Shown here in pieces: positions 6,599-14,117 of a stretch of 22,984 bases of DNA; position 1 is the stretch's first letter, and each line of letters opens with the position of its first letter. Source of the DNA: a virus; IMG/VR virus record IMGVR_UViG_3300025818_002939, positions 1-22,984 of that record. One strand, given 5' to 3'. A model generated the notes under the pieces. The model did not search any database and was not told the DNA's origin. It worked only from the letters and a program-made list of their open reading frames with translations. Made by a program: the position numbers and the translations under genes.

Positions 6599-7476
6599 TA
6601 CGCCTGCCCTTTTTCGTGGTCTTCCTTGCGGGCACGCTCAACCTTGTTTGCTTGTACACGCTGTAAAATGAACAACACAGCGGCACCGAACAACAAAACG
6701 CCAATCCCGACTTCAATGTATTGTGACCAGCCCCACGCGGTTTTAGCTATTTCCGTTACAGCATTTGGGTCGGCGGCGATCTCTTGAGCGCCTTCTAGGA
6801 ACGGTTTAGCCGTGGCTCCGATACCTGACACGACCCCGACTGTAGATCCTACCCACGAAGTGGCTTTCTGCTTTTTCACAGCTTTGATCGTTCGGCTTTC
6901 GCTCAGATTTCGGCGCGGCTGAATCTCGAAGTATTGCAAGGCCCCTTGAACAATCGCATAGGCGAGATCTTCCACCTCCTGCGGCTCGTCCACCTTTGCG
7001 CAATTCTTGGGATTGCTACCAAAGAACGGTTCAATTAGGATCGTTGGTGCCTTGCCGGCCATAAGGCTTCGGGAGCCCCTGCCGCCATCCGCACGGACCT
7101 TCACCCCACGGTCAGGGAGGCCCAGAGCGTCGACCATTTTATCCTGAACGTAGCCAGCCAGAGCCATAGAGCCAGGCGTGCCAGATGATAAAACCTCTGT
7201 GCCTGTTGCTGTCTTGCCCGCCGCGTTGAAATGCAGCTCTATCGCGGCATCAGCGCCCCATTGATCAACCTCCTTGTAAACGTCGATGACTTCTTGGGGA
7301 TACCCGACGCCAGGCTTCCTAAAGAAGATTTGAGACTCTACAGAAGCGTCAGCGTAGGCGTGAATACACTTTGCAAGGCCAGTATTAAATTCAAATTCAG
7401 ACTGCCCATTGTCAGCCCTAACCGCGCCTTGTTTTTGGCTGTTGTGGCCAACGATGATTGCTAGTTTTTTTGACAT
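6598..7476 (-). CDS. Endolysin: N-acetylmuramoyl-L-alanine amidase (Amidase_3) with C-terminal membrane anchor
   Basis: 292 aa from ATG 7476. Zinc-amidase signatures: GHNS with His11, Glu27 (S-E-F-E-F-N), His82 in ELHFN, and catalytic Glu149 in ILIEPFFGSNP. This family cleaves the bond between N-acetylmuramic acid and the stem peptide. After the catalytic domain (to ~195) comes a low-complexity linker and one transmembrane segment near 252-272 (EVGIGVLLFGAAVLFILQ), then a basic tail. There is no N-terminal signal or SAR segment. A TTG start 13 codons upstream (7515) would lie within the preceding gene and is unlikely. AAGGAGG at 7500-7506 is separated from the ATG by a hairpin plus eight U, see the terminator entry. 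Confidence 0.92.
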   Translation of the reverse strand: MSKKLAIIVGHNSQKQGAVRADNGQSEFEFNTGLAKCIHAYADASVESQIFFRKPGVGYPQEVIDVYKEVDQWGADAAIELHFNAAGKTATGTEVLSSGTPGSMALAGYVQDKMVDALGLPDRGVKVRADGGRGSRSLMAGKAPTILIEPFFGSNPKNCAKVDEPQEVEDLAYAIVQGALQYFEIQPRRNLSESRTIKAVKKQKATSWVGSTVGVVSGIGATAKPFLEGAQEIAADPNAVTEIAKTAWGWSQYIEVGIGVLLFGAAVLFILQRVQANKVERARKEDHEKGQA

Positions 7477-7499
7477 AAAAAAAACCGCCTCAAGGGCGG
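7477..7499 (-). terminator. Terminator-like hairpin between Shine-Dalgarno and start of the endolysin gene
   Basis: On the minus strand the order is AAGGAGG (7506-7500), stem CCGCC / GGCGG with a 5-base loop (7499-7485), eight T (7484-7477), then ATG. It has the form of an intrinsic terminator, but it lies exactly between an optimal Shine-Dalgarno and the endolysin start. The stop codon of the upstream membrane gene is in the loop. Folding would leave an 8-base effective spacing, so it may help initiation, attenuate transcription, or both. Confidence 0.65.
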
Positions 7500-7789
7500 C
7501 CTCCTTTTCTGGCAACCACCCAGAAACTCACGGCTAGAATGACTATGCCGTAATCTTTCAAAACCCAGAACGGCAGCTGTAGGTCCGAGGGTGATATGCC
7601 GGTTTGAAGATAGTAGATGTTTCGCCCGAATTGGCCGATTAAGCCCGCGGCTATGACGCTAAGACCCAACCTGTGCCACTTAGGAGCCTTAACCAGGCCC
7701 TCGTGCGACTGTAGAATGGCAATGATTGAGATCGCCCCAATAGGATCAGCTATTAAGATCCCATAGACAGCAATTAGCTCAATCATCAT
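7490..7789 (-). CDS. Three-helix membrane protein, holin or antiholin candidate
   Basis: 99 aa with three hydrophobic segments: about 3-27 (IELIAVYGILIADPIGAISIIAILQ), 42-60 (LGLSVIAAGLIGQFGRNIY) and 74-93 (PFWVLKDYGIVILAVSFWVV), ending in a short basic tail. That size and topology fit a class I holin. It starts 11 bases inside the end of the preceding membrane gene and precedes the endolysin. Which of the two neighbouring membrane proteins is the holin cannot be decided from sequence. Two adjacent ATG codons (7787 and 7784) are available. Confidence 0.7.
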   Translation of the reverse strand: MMIELIAVYGILIADPIGAISIIAILQSHEGLVKAPKWHRLGLSVIAAGLIGQFGRNIYYLQTGISPSDLQLPFWVLKDYGIVILAVSFWVVARKGGRP

Positions 7790-8105
7790 CTGTCTTACCG
7801 CCCCGCAAAGAGTTTACCGTTTTGATCGGGTCTTTTGAAAAGCGGTCCGCTATTTTGAAAAGCCCCGACAAGAGGTACATTGCAAACAGCCCTGTTAAAA
7901 AAGCTGCAGCACCTTGTGAATGCTCTTTGAGATCCCAAAGGTCGCTTATTAGCGGCGTGAAGTAAGCGGCACAAAAGGCCCCTGCTATCACTGAAAGCAG
8001 AGATTTCCGCCATGTCAGTTCAGGTAAAAAGGCCAATGAAACTACTCCGCCAACAAAGCCCGCTATGAATTCGGGAAATTTAAATCCAAGAAGATTTTCT
8101 ATCAT
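7779..8105 (-). CDS. Holin-like membrane protein, 108 aa
   Basis: Three predicted membrane segments: about 12-29 (PEFIAGFVGGVVSLAFLP), 35-54 (LLSVIAGAFCAAYFTPLISD), and 66-84 (AAAFLTGLFAMYLLSGLFK). A charged C-terminus follows (SKDPIKTVNSLRGGKTDDD). The pattern matches class I holins, including small ones in proteobacterial temperate phages, and the gene opens the lysis cassette. Its ATG (8103-8105) follows AGGG. It overlaps the next membrane gene by 11 bases. The holin call rests on topology and position, not on a named family match. Confidence 0.7.
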   Translation of the reverse strand: MIENLLGFKFPEFIAGFVGGVVSLAFLPELTWRKSLLSVIAGAFCAAYFTPLISDLWDLKEHSQGAAAFLTGLFAMYLLSGLFKIADRFSKDPIKTVNSLRGGKTDDD

Positions 8106-8200
8106 CGCCCTATCATTTCTGGCAGTTGTCAGCCTGGTTGGATTGTGTCATTTTGGCCTTGCATTACGGGGCCGAGATGAACTGGTCCAGGGTTGTTTAG

Positions 8201-8229
8201 GGCGCGGCTTAGGCTGCGCTCTTTTTTTA
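8201..8229 (+). terminator. Plus-strand intrinsic terminator facing the late operon
   Basis: GCGCGGC (8202-8208), loop TTAG, GCTGCGC (8213-8219), seven pairs with one G-U, then TCTTTTTTT. It reads as a strong terminator on the plus strand only; the minus strand has no U-tract after this stem. No plus-strand gene lies just upstream. It may stop transcription running through from the accessory operon, which ends at 6047 with no terminator of its own, or define an antisense or small RNA in the 8106-8226 gap. Confidence 0.65.
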
Positions 8230-10164
8230 TGCGCGCACGTCACCGTAGATTACGTGACCCCAGGAGCCCGCATTGCCGTACGCTGGGCGATTTAGCGTTG
8301 TCGTTGCTAGCTGGTCATTTGCTGAGATAACAGACCCGGCTTGGCCGTTGGCTACGTAAAGATCAAAGCTATCGCCATGGGCGTCGGTGTTGTTGCCTGT
8401 GATATCCCCAGATGCCACATTGACTTCACCGCCTGCCGTGTAAACACCATTTCTCTCGCAAAGAGTGATAACAGTGCCTGGAACAACAGCCCGTCCCGAG
8501 TAATTGTCTATTCCGTTCTTGCAATAAGCAATAACAAGGCTCGGGTCTCCTAAAGCGCCAGCTGCTTCTATAAACCCGCCGGGCCTAATTTCGATACCTG
8601 CGCCGGGGAAATCAACGATCCCGATGTTTTCTATTTTGACATTGCCGCCATTTCTAGCCCCACTTCTGTCACCTACAACAAGACCGTCAATTCCTGGGTT
8701 GCCTTTAATAAGAAAATTCTTAAACAGACCTAGATTTCCCAAGATTGCCAACCCTTGGCTTTCGCAAATCAGGTGGGTTGGGAATTTGCCTTCCATCATC
8801 GCAATATCTGTCGCCTTGACGTCCACAAAATCGGAAAGCTCCGGCATGTCTGTTACATTTTGACCGGTCAAAATGATGTTAGAGCCAAACGGATGCTCAA
8901 AGGCCATCAACGGGGTTTCCACCAACTGCGGTGTTATCTCATGCTCACCAAACACCGAGATTGTAAGGCGCTTTTTATTGTCGATTGCGTGAGGTTGGAG
9001 AAACTCAAAAACATCGTTTAAGTCATCAAATATCGCGCCTGAAGTCCCTGGCGCTTTAACTTCGATTGTGGCGTTGTCGTCCAGGCAAAATGCGTTTAGG
9101 CGTTGGATTTGCGGGCATGCAAAAGCATAAGCCGCTCTCTTGCCGATCTCATCCAATGCAGGCCCGTCAAAGTGGAGATCATTGGTTTCGTCATTAATCC
9201 CAAGGCCTTCTGTTGGGATAACCATGTGCGTTGCGGACTGGCCTCGGGAAAGCCATTGCTTTGTGAAACTTTGCGCTCCCCACCTTTTATAAAGAAGAAC
9301 ATCTAAGAATCTTGTTTTATCGGTCCACCAAGTTTGCGCGGCAAGGCTGTTTTTAAATTCTAGTGATTGATCGTAGTAATCATCGAGCGGGTTGGAGTTA
9401 TCGCTTTCGCCCTGCGTCCAAAGCATGGCTGAAACATCCGAGGCCCCTAAAGCGTTGAGTGCGTCTTGCACGTCCTCAAGTAAAGGAGACCACATATCCA
9501 CACCGCCGACGGGCTCCGTCGGGATAGCCAGCCCATTAGCCGGGTTTGTCCAAAACCTAATCGGCAAACCGCCCTGAACGTTTAGAACGATCATTACTTC
9601 TAAACCGTACAGCAGGGCCAATTCGTTCGCCATTTGCAGGGTAGAGCTGTTTTTTCCTACCTCGAACGGTTCAACGCCGTTTTCTGCTTGAACAAAACCC
9701 TCTACTGTTGTGTCCCATACCTTAACTAAGTTAGATATCGTGTCGTTACCCCCGACGCCCTTACCGACTGCGTTCGACTGGCCGGAGGCGATCAAGATAA
9801 TGCGTAAAACATCACCAGAACAAACCACAGTGGGGATTAGCTGAAGCCCCCCACTATCGCTTGAACCAGCCCCAGCAACCGCGCCTTCGACATGGACGTA
9901 ATCTGACGGATAGCCCTGGATTGACTCATTTATATCGCTATGAATGTCCACTTTGTAAGAGCCAGCAGGCACATAGATTTCCGGGAATGTGCCTGTACTG
10001 TCAGCGACAATCGGTGTAGGATTAAACGTTTCAAACAAAACGTCGCTGTAGGTCTGCACGGGCGTTGATGAATCTGCCTCAAACAGATATAGTTTTGCTC
10101 CCGGCACGGCTTCGCCGTTAGGACCGAGCGCTCGAACAGCGCCCCCTTGTAGGAGTCTTGCCAT
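8227..10164 (-). CDS. Tailspike with SGNH/acetylesterase domain and beta-helix
   Basis: 645 aa. Residues 1-95 form an adaptor-like domain common in phage fibres and spikes (NGEAVPGAKLYLFEA, VQTYSD, PVADSTG-type pattern, SYKV). Residues ~118-350 look like an SGNH hydrolase of the sialate-O-acetylesterase type: GQSN at 128-131 (nucleophile Ser130), GG at 198-199, WTQGESD at 249-255, and D-L-H-F at 329-332 (His331). Residues ~355-645 are Gly/Asn-rich repeating strands typical of a right-handed parallel beta-helix. The family removes acetyl groups from polysaccharide, so a receptor-modifying role on O-acetylated surface glycan is a reasonable inference. The ATG at 10164 follows AAAGGA. It lies at the P22 gene 9 position, after the gp16-like gene. 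Confidence 0.88.
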   Translation of the reverse strand: MARLLQGGAVRALGPNGEAVPGAKLYLFEADSSTPVQTYSDVLFETFNPTPIVADSTGTFPEIYVPAGSYKVDIHSDINESIQGYPSDYVHVEGAVAGAGSSDSGGLQLIPTVVCSGDVLRIILIASGQSNAVGKGVGGNDTISNLVKVWDTTVEGFVQAENGVEPFEVGKNSSTLQMANELALLYGLEVMIVLNVQGGLPIRFWTNPANGLAIPTEPVGGVDMWSPLLEDVQDALNALGASDVSAMLWTQGESDNSNPLDDYYDQSLEFKNSLAAQTWWTDKTRFLDVLLYKRWGAQSFTKQWLSRGQSATHMVIPTEGLGINDETNDLHFDGPALDEIGKRAAYAFACPQIQRLNAFCLDDNATIEVKAPGTSGAIFDDLNDVFEFLQPHAIDNKKRLTISVFGEHEITPQLVETPLMAFEHPFGSNIILTGQNVTDMPELSDFVDVKATDIAMMEGKFPTHLICESQGLAILGNLGLFKNFLIKGNPGIDGLVVGDRSGARNGGNVKIENIGIVDFPGAGIEIRPGGFIEAAGALGDPSLVIAYCKNGIDNYSGRAVVPGTVITLCERNGVYTAGGEVNVASGDITGNNTDAHGDSFDLYVANGQAGSVISANDQLATTTLNRPAYGNAGSWGHVIYGDVRA

Positions 10165-10185
10165 TTTGTATTTTTTCCTTTAGAT

Positions 10186-10205
10186 TGACCAGCTTATGAC
10201 CAGCT
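10186..10205. promoter_or_regulatory. Two copies of TGACCAGCT one helical turn apart
   Basis: TGACCAGCT at 10186-10194 and again at 10197-10205, 11 bp start to start, in the 49 bp between the tailspike start (minus strand, 10164) and the plus-strand membrane ORF start (10214). Same-face spacing between divergent starts suggests an operator. No convincing sigma70 promoter could be matched nearby. Confidence 0.4.
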
Positions 10206-10213
10206 GAAACGAG

Positions 10214-10492
10214 ATGAATTTGTTACGACCACACAAGCCCCATGATCCACATGAGACTATCGACCTCCCACCGGACCAATATGGCAGAGGGGAGCCCAAG
10301 AAGTGGAAAATTTGGCGTTATCATATAAAAACTATGTTAATCTGGTGTGTTATCTGGGTGCCCGCAATAGCCGGTTCATGGGCGCTGGTGTCTGCGTTGG
10401 ACTGGTTATCATATCAGGTGTCGCTGCCAATATTTCTCCTGACGAGCCTGCTAGTCGTTGCGTTGATCTTGATACTGCCTGGGGGGGAATAG
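10214..10492 (+). CDS. Antisense-oriented two-helix membrane protein (moron candidate)
   Basis: 92 aa on the strand opposite the late genes, overlapping antisense with the last 143 bases of the gp16-like gene. Hydrophilic N-terminus (HKPHDPHETIDLPPDQYGRGE), a basic aromatic stretch (KKWKIWRYHIK), then two strongly hydrophobic segments (about 40-62 and 70-89) ending in PGGE. This layout looks like a real small inner-membrane protein. P22 carries sieA and the immI genes in the same interval (gene 16 to gene 9), so a superinfection-exclusion or lysogenic role is a positional inference. ATG 10214 follows GAAACGAG, a weak ribosome-binding site. It could still be a chance frame. Confidence 0.55.
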   Translation: MNLLRPHKPHDPHETIDLPPDQYGRGEPKKWKIWRYHIKTMLIWCVIWVPAIAGSWALVSALDWLSYQVSLPIFLLTSLLVVALILILPGGE

Positions 10493-11900
10493 GGCTAACC
10501 CCACTCGCCACGGCATCCCGCAAAGACCGGGACGCGCCAACCATCGATTTGTCTGCCGATTTAGCCGCAAAATGGCCGACCCCCGGAATGATAATGTTTC
10601 CCCCTGGAATCATTGATCCGACCCCCTGACCGACGCCAAACGACACAACTCCGCGAGGAGCGAATTTAGCTAATAGCCGCGTGGCGGCTCCGCTTGTTTT
10701 TGCGCTCGCCATTTGCTTGACTAGTGCTACCTCCTCCTTACTGAACCCCCTGACCTTCTTGTCTTGTATCTTGTTGTAGAGAGTTTTCATTTCTCTCCTT
10801 ATCGTATTAGCCATGCCTGATTGGGTGAATTGTCCGGTCGCGTCGACTTCTGCCTTATCTAGTATTCGTTCAATGATCTTGGTTTTTGCTTTCCTGGTGT
10901 TTAGTTGCCTTGCTTGCTTGAGTATCTTCACGCCAGCAGCGTTGCCTGTGATTTGTGACGGGTTTAGGTTATCCGAAAACTCGTCAATCACATCTTTCAT
11001 TATTTTCAATTTTTGAACATCTTGTGGTTGCGCTCTTTTGATGGACTTCCCGACTACCTGCCTAAGCTCGTCCAATGCCTCCAGGCTTAATTCTCGTCCT
11101 GCTACGTCTTGCAGGTCATCAACAATGCCTGCTGTGTTGGGCCGAAGTGTTGAATTGACTCGCCCAGCGGACACACGCATTTTGTTGGCAAGTTTCGTCG
11201 CCGCTTCTTCGCTTATGACAACCCCAGCCTCCCGAGAAGCGCGATAAAGATCATCGGTTTGCTTTGCGAGCTCTTCGACAGCCGGGGCTACTGCTTTTGC
11301 GCCTCGCGAAGCAGCCGCCTTGGCAACAGCGTTACCTATCTTTTGAACTGCCGCCCCCCCAGCGGCCCCAAAAGCTGCTCCCTTGATAGCCCCCTTTAAG
11401 CGTCCTTCCACGTCTTCACCAGAACCAGAGCCATAAAGGCCACCATATGCGGCTCCCTCTACCCCTGCCCCCACGACAGACCCTAAAGGCGTAACTGCTT
11501 TTCCTGCCAATGTTATCCCAGATTTTGCCAGACCCACCCCGCCCGCCACGCCGCCGGTGATTTGTCCGGCTATTCGAGCGGTCTTGTTGTGCTGCTCGTC
11601 AAAAGCATCTATTCCGCGTTCTTTAGTGAGCGCTTTATCGTAGTCGCCTAAGTACCCGAACCCGCTATTAAAGCCTGCCGCTATTTCGTCTGCGTAACCG
11701 AGAGTCGCAAGGTCAGCGAAACCGCGAACGTAAGCGTCTGCCGTCTCCAAAGGGCCGCCACCAAGTCTATTTGGGGTTTGTTGCGGCTGTGCCGTGGCCG
11801 CTGCTTGGCTCCGACGGTCAAGCTCGGCCTGAGCAGCTGCCGCCATTTGACGCCGCTGAAGTTCCGCCCTCGCGGCTTCCTGTAATTGATTATTGTCCAT
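10350..11900 (-). CDS. Ejection protein, P22 gp16-like
   Basis: 516 aa. A charged, Gln/Ala-rich N-terminal helix (QEAARAELQRRQMAAAAQAEL) is followed by a glycine/alanine-rich hydrophobic stretch (about 95-190, with ITGGVAGGVGLAKSG and GAAFGAAGGAAVQ) that could insert in membrane. A helical region comes next, then a second Gly-rich stretch (GVVSFGVGQGVGSMIPGG). This matches gp16 of P22-like phages, which is ejected with the DNA and helps it cross the inner membrane. It follows the gp20-like gene with an 11-base overlap, again as in P22. The identification rests on composition and gene order rather than a signature motif. Confidence 0.72.
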   Translation of the reverse strand: MDNNQLQEAARAELQRRQMAAAAQAELDRRSQAAATAQPQQTPNRLGGGPLETADAYVRGFADLATLGYADEIAAGFNSGFGYLGDYDKALTKERGIDAFDEQHNKTARIAGQITGGVAGGVGLAKSGITLAGKAVTPLGSVVGAGVEGAAYGGLYGSGSGEDVEGRLKGAIKGAAFGAAGGAAVQKIGNAVAKAAASRGAKAVAPAVEELAKQTDDLYRASREAGVVISEEAATKLANKMRVSAGRVNSTLRPNTAGIVDDLQDVAGRELSLEALDELRQVVGKSIKRAQPQDVQKLKIMKDVIDEFSDNLNPSQITGNAAGVKILKQARQLNTRKAKTKIIERILDKAEVDATGQFTQSGMANTIRREMKTLYNKIQDKKVRGFSKEEVALVKQMASAKTSGAATRLLAKFAPRGVVSFGVGQGVGSMIPGGNIIIPGVGHFAAKSADKSMVGASRSLRDAVASGVSPIPPQAVSRSTQRLAGSSGEILAATPDMITSPTQTPAPMNRLLRAPR

Positions 11901-13101
11901 TGATTATTGCCTGCAATTGTTCGTCAGTATACCCCGACATATCAAAATCCGACCCGCCGACGGTCGCCGCTGCGGCGTCAGGCTCTATGGTTGTTGAAAA
12001 ATCTGTAATTGTCCTAGACGGCTCAAAACCGTAAGTGTTAGCGATGCCCTCATACTGGGACCGAAGATTGTCGACGTCTTGTCTTGCGCCATCGTAAAGC
12101 GCCTTAGCGCTGCCGACAAAATCGTCTCTCTGTTCTGGCGATAATCTCTGACCCGTCGACATCTGTCGTATTGCGTAAGCAATAGGTCGGGGGATTGTAA
12201 CCCCCGTCTCTTCGGATTCCTGCAACCACGCAGACGCCTTTGCTGCTGTGGCGAATTCACTCTCCCTAACTACTGACCCCGGGTCTAGTATCTTCATGTA
12301 ATTGAAGATCAGAGACAAATCGCCAGCTGGGCTCGGGTCTCTTGCGGAGTTAACGATCCTTCCATAGGCCTGAGACTGCTTCGAGAACGCCCTAACCTGC
12401 GGAATCGCGTTCCACTCTTTTCGGAGATCGCTTTCGCCCTTTACATCCTGGAGGGATGCCGACCTTTCTTTTTCGGCAGCCTTTTGAGCGGCGGCGGCCT
12501 GTTGCGCTTGCAACCGCTGCTGCTGAAGTTGGTAATTCCTATCCGCATCATTTCTGCCGGCGGCGAATTGCTGTTGTTGCAGCCCGAAAGTTCTATCTGA
12601 GTTAGCTTGCTGTTGCACTAGCTGTTGGCCACGCTGATCGAAAGTAGCGTTCCATTGGTCAACACCTGTTTGGAAGTCTCGCAAGTCGCGCTCGTCTAAG
12701 ATTTGTCCCTCAACACCCCGAGACGCCGCGATAATAGCGGGCAGCTGCTCGAATGTGTATTGCGCAGCATCATCCTGGCTTAATACTCCCATTTGCACCA
12801 AAGAGCCCTTTGCCATCTCGAATTCTTCAGGCGTTTTTACACCGTAAGCCGCCGCCGCAATCGTTCCCATGCGTTTAGCTTGACCCTCTTGGGCTCTGTC
12901 TTGATACTGGGATGCCAGGCCGGGATCAATTTGCGCAAGCTTGTTTATCGCGGGCTGGTTGCCCGCCATGATCTGGCCACCGCTAGACGCGTATAGATCA
13001 TAAAGTTTATTCCTTCGCCCAGCTTCTCGCATAAAATCACCGGCCTGAGCACCTCGCTGCATGTTGCCAACAATGTCAGCTTGTTGTAATTGCGCGACCA
13101 T
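11890..13101 (-). CDS. Ejection protein, P22 gp20-like
   Basis: 403 aa from ATG 13101, which overlaps the stop of the gp7-like gene (TGATG); a TTG one codon upstream is unlikely. Very rich in Gln and Ala: the middle (about 140-215) is a long Gln-rich helix with repeats such as LQQQQF, LQQQRLQAQQAAAAQK. The C-terminal part has helices with conserved-looking SGxARDPSPAGDLSLIFNYMKILDPGSVV. That DLSLIFNYMKILDP-type segment is common in phage DNA-ejection proteins. Gene order (gp7, gp20, gp16) supports a role in the DNA-ejection conduit. Confidence 0.75.
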   Translation of the reverse strand: MVAQLQQADIVGNMQRGAQAGDFMREAGRRNKLYDLYASSGGQIMAGNQPAINKLAQIDPGLASQYQDRAQEGQAKRMGTIAAAAYGVKTPEEFEMAKGSLVQMGVLSQDDAAQYTFEQLPAIIAASRGVEGQILDERDLRDFQTGVDQWNATFDQRGQQLVQQQANSDRTFGLQQQQFAAGRNDADRNYQLQQQRLQAQQAAAAQKAAEKERSASLQDVKGESDLRKEWNAIPQVRAFSKQSQAYGRIVNSARDPSPAGDLSLIFNYMKILDPGSVVRESEFATAAKASAWLQESEETGVTIPRPIAYAIRQMSTGQRLSPEQRDDFVGSAKALYDGARQDVDNLRSQYEGIANTYGFEPSRTITDFSTTIEPDAAAATVGGSDFDMSGYTDEQLQAIINGQ

Positions 13102-13700
13102 CAATAACTCCCGTACCCGTTCAACCCGGCAATGCCCGCTAGGTTGTTGAAACCACCGGTCAATGCGTTTGCCTGATTAATATAACCCGAGGCTCTAGCA
13201 TCACCTGCAAGCCGGTTATTCTGGCCGACTGCGTTAGCATAGTTCTGACCAAGCGCTGCTTGTTGACCCGTCGCGGTCTGCCCCGCTCCCGACAAAGAGG
13301 CCAACCTGTTGAGGTGCTGTCCGTATTGCTGATCTGCCAAACCCGTAGCAAAGCGAGCGCCTGATTTTAGCGTGTCCGAGGAAAGCCTTAGCCCCCTGGC
13401 GGAAGCTCCCTGCTCAATGGCTCTCATTCCTTCCCCAAGTTGGAACTGGTAACCCGGTGCCTGCTGGAACCCTGCGTAAGTCTCAGGTGCTTCACCAAGG
13501 CCCAGCTCGCTCTGGTAGGCCGCTAGCGCATTAGCTCCGGCTTCTCGATATGGAGCCCCGAATTCAAGACTATCGTTGTACATGCGGGATTGCAGAGCAT
13601 TGCTCCGATTGCTCGCTTTTTCTTGAGCTTTAGCGGCTTTGTTAGAGCCGATTAAGCCAGCAACGGTGCTACCGATAGCTAAAGCTGTTCCAAGAGCCAT
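13101..13700 (-). CDS. Ejection protein, P22 gp7-like
   Basis: 199 aa. Hydrophobic N-terminal helix (MALGTALAIGSTVAGLIGSNKAAKAQEKA), then a GAPYREAGANALAAYQ segment and a long Gly/Ala/Gln-rich remainder with AIEQGASARGLRLSSDTLKS, ending GLNGYGSY. This pattern is frequent in phage internal virion or DNA-transfer proteins placed between tail and gp20/gp16 genes. In P22, gp7 is ejected first and is processed at its N-terminus; whether that happens here is unknown. ATG 13698-13700 follows GAGGAAAACATAA, overlapping the end of the acetyltransferase gene. Confidence 0.72.
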   Translation of the reverse strand: MALGTALAIGSTVAGLIGSNKAAKAQEKASNRSNALQSRMYNDSLEFGAPYREAGANALAAYQSELGLGEAPETYAGFQQAPGYQFQLGEGMRAIEQGASARGLRLSSDTLKSGARFATGLADQQYGQHLNRLASLSGAGQTATGQQAALGQNYANAVGQNNRLAGDARASGYINQANALTGGFNNLAGIAGLNGYGSY

Positions 13701-14117
13701 TTATGTTTTCCTCACAAAAGAGTTTTCTTTTTTCTCAAAGCCGCGACGGGCTAAAACCTTCTCTACTCGGTCCCCGGAAAACGGGTCCAGTGTCGACATT
13801 CTTATTTCATTTACGTTTTTGGCAAGGCACCAGTCTTCAAAGGCACCCAGAAGCTTGAGCCCTTGCCTGTCTTCTGAATACCAAGCCAGTTCATGCGCTT
13901 GGCGGTAGCTTCGATTGCACCATAGAGGGGCGATAAACCCGGCAATGAAGCCCTTTTCAGACAGAAAGGCCGCGCCTTCGCTATCACTAACCAACCAGTG
14001 ATAAAAACCTACCAAATCCTCCTTGTTCGGAGTTGGCGACCCGGCCTTGTAAGCAAAAATGAAACTGAGCTTTACTAATTGCTCAACATCGTCTTTCGTG
14101 GCTTCCTTAAGGTTCAA
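13701..14117 (-). CDS. GNAT-family acetyltransferase-like protein in the gene 14 slot
   Basis: 138 aa. GNAT pattern: N-terminal strand and helix (LKEATKDDVEQLVKLS), GAAFLSEKGFIAGFIAP (central strands), ELAWYSEDRQGLKLLGAFEDW where RQGLKLL fits the acetyl-CoA-binding R/Q-x-x-G-x-G/A turn with its third Gly replaced, then VNEIRMSTL and RRGFEKKENSFVR as the last strands. The start appears to be TTG 14117, overlapping the end of the needle gene; no ATG is available nearby. In P22 the gene at this place is 14, needed for head assembly. Whether this protein acetylates anything or is a virion component with a GNAT fold is open. Confidence 0.75.
   Translation of the reverse strand: MNLKEATKDDVEQLVKLSFIFAYKAGSPTPNKEDLVGFYHWLVSDSEGAAFLSEKGFIAGFIAPLWCNRSYRQAHELAWYSEDRQGLKLLGAFEDWCLAKNVNEIRMSTLDPFSGDRVEKVLARRGFEKKENSFVRKT

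Noticed and set aside
8065-8295. 76-codon plus-strand frame ending near the plus-strand terminator
   Set aside because: It starts inside the holin-like gene on the opposite strand, has no ribosome-binding site and reads straight through the terminator hairpin.
10303-10629. 108-codon plus-strand frame antisense to the gp16-like gene
   Set aside because: Mostly antisense to a long coding gene and out of frame with the better-supported 92-aa membrane ORF that overlaps it.
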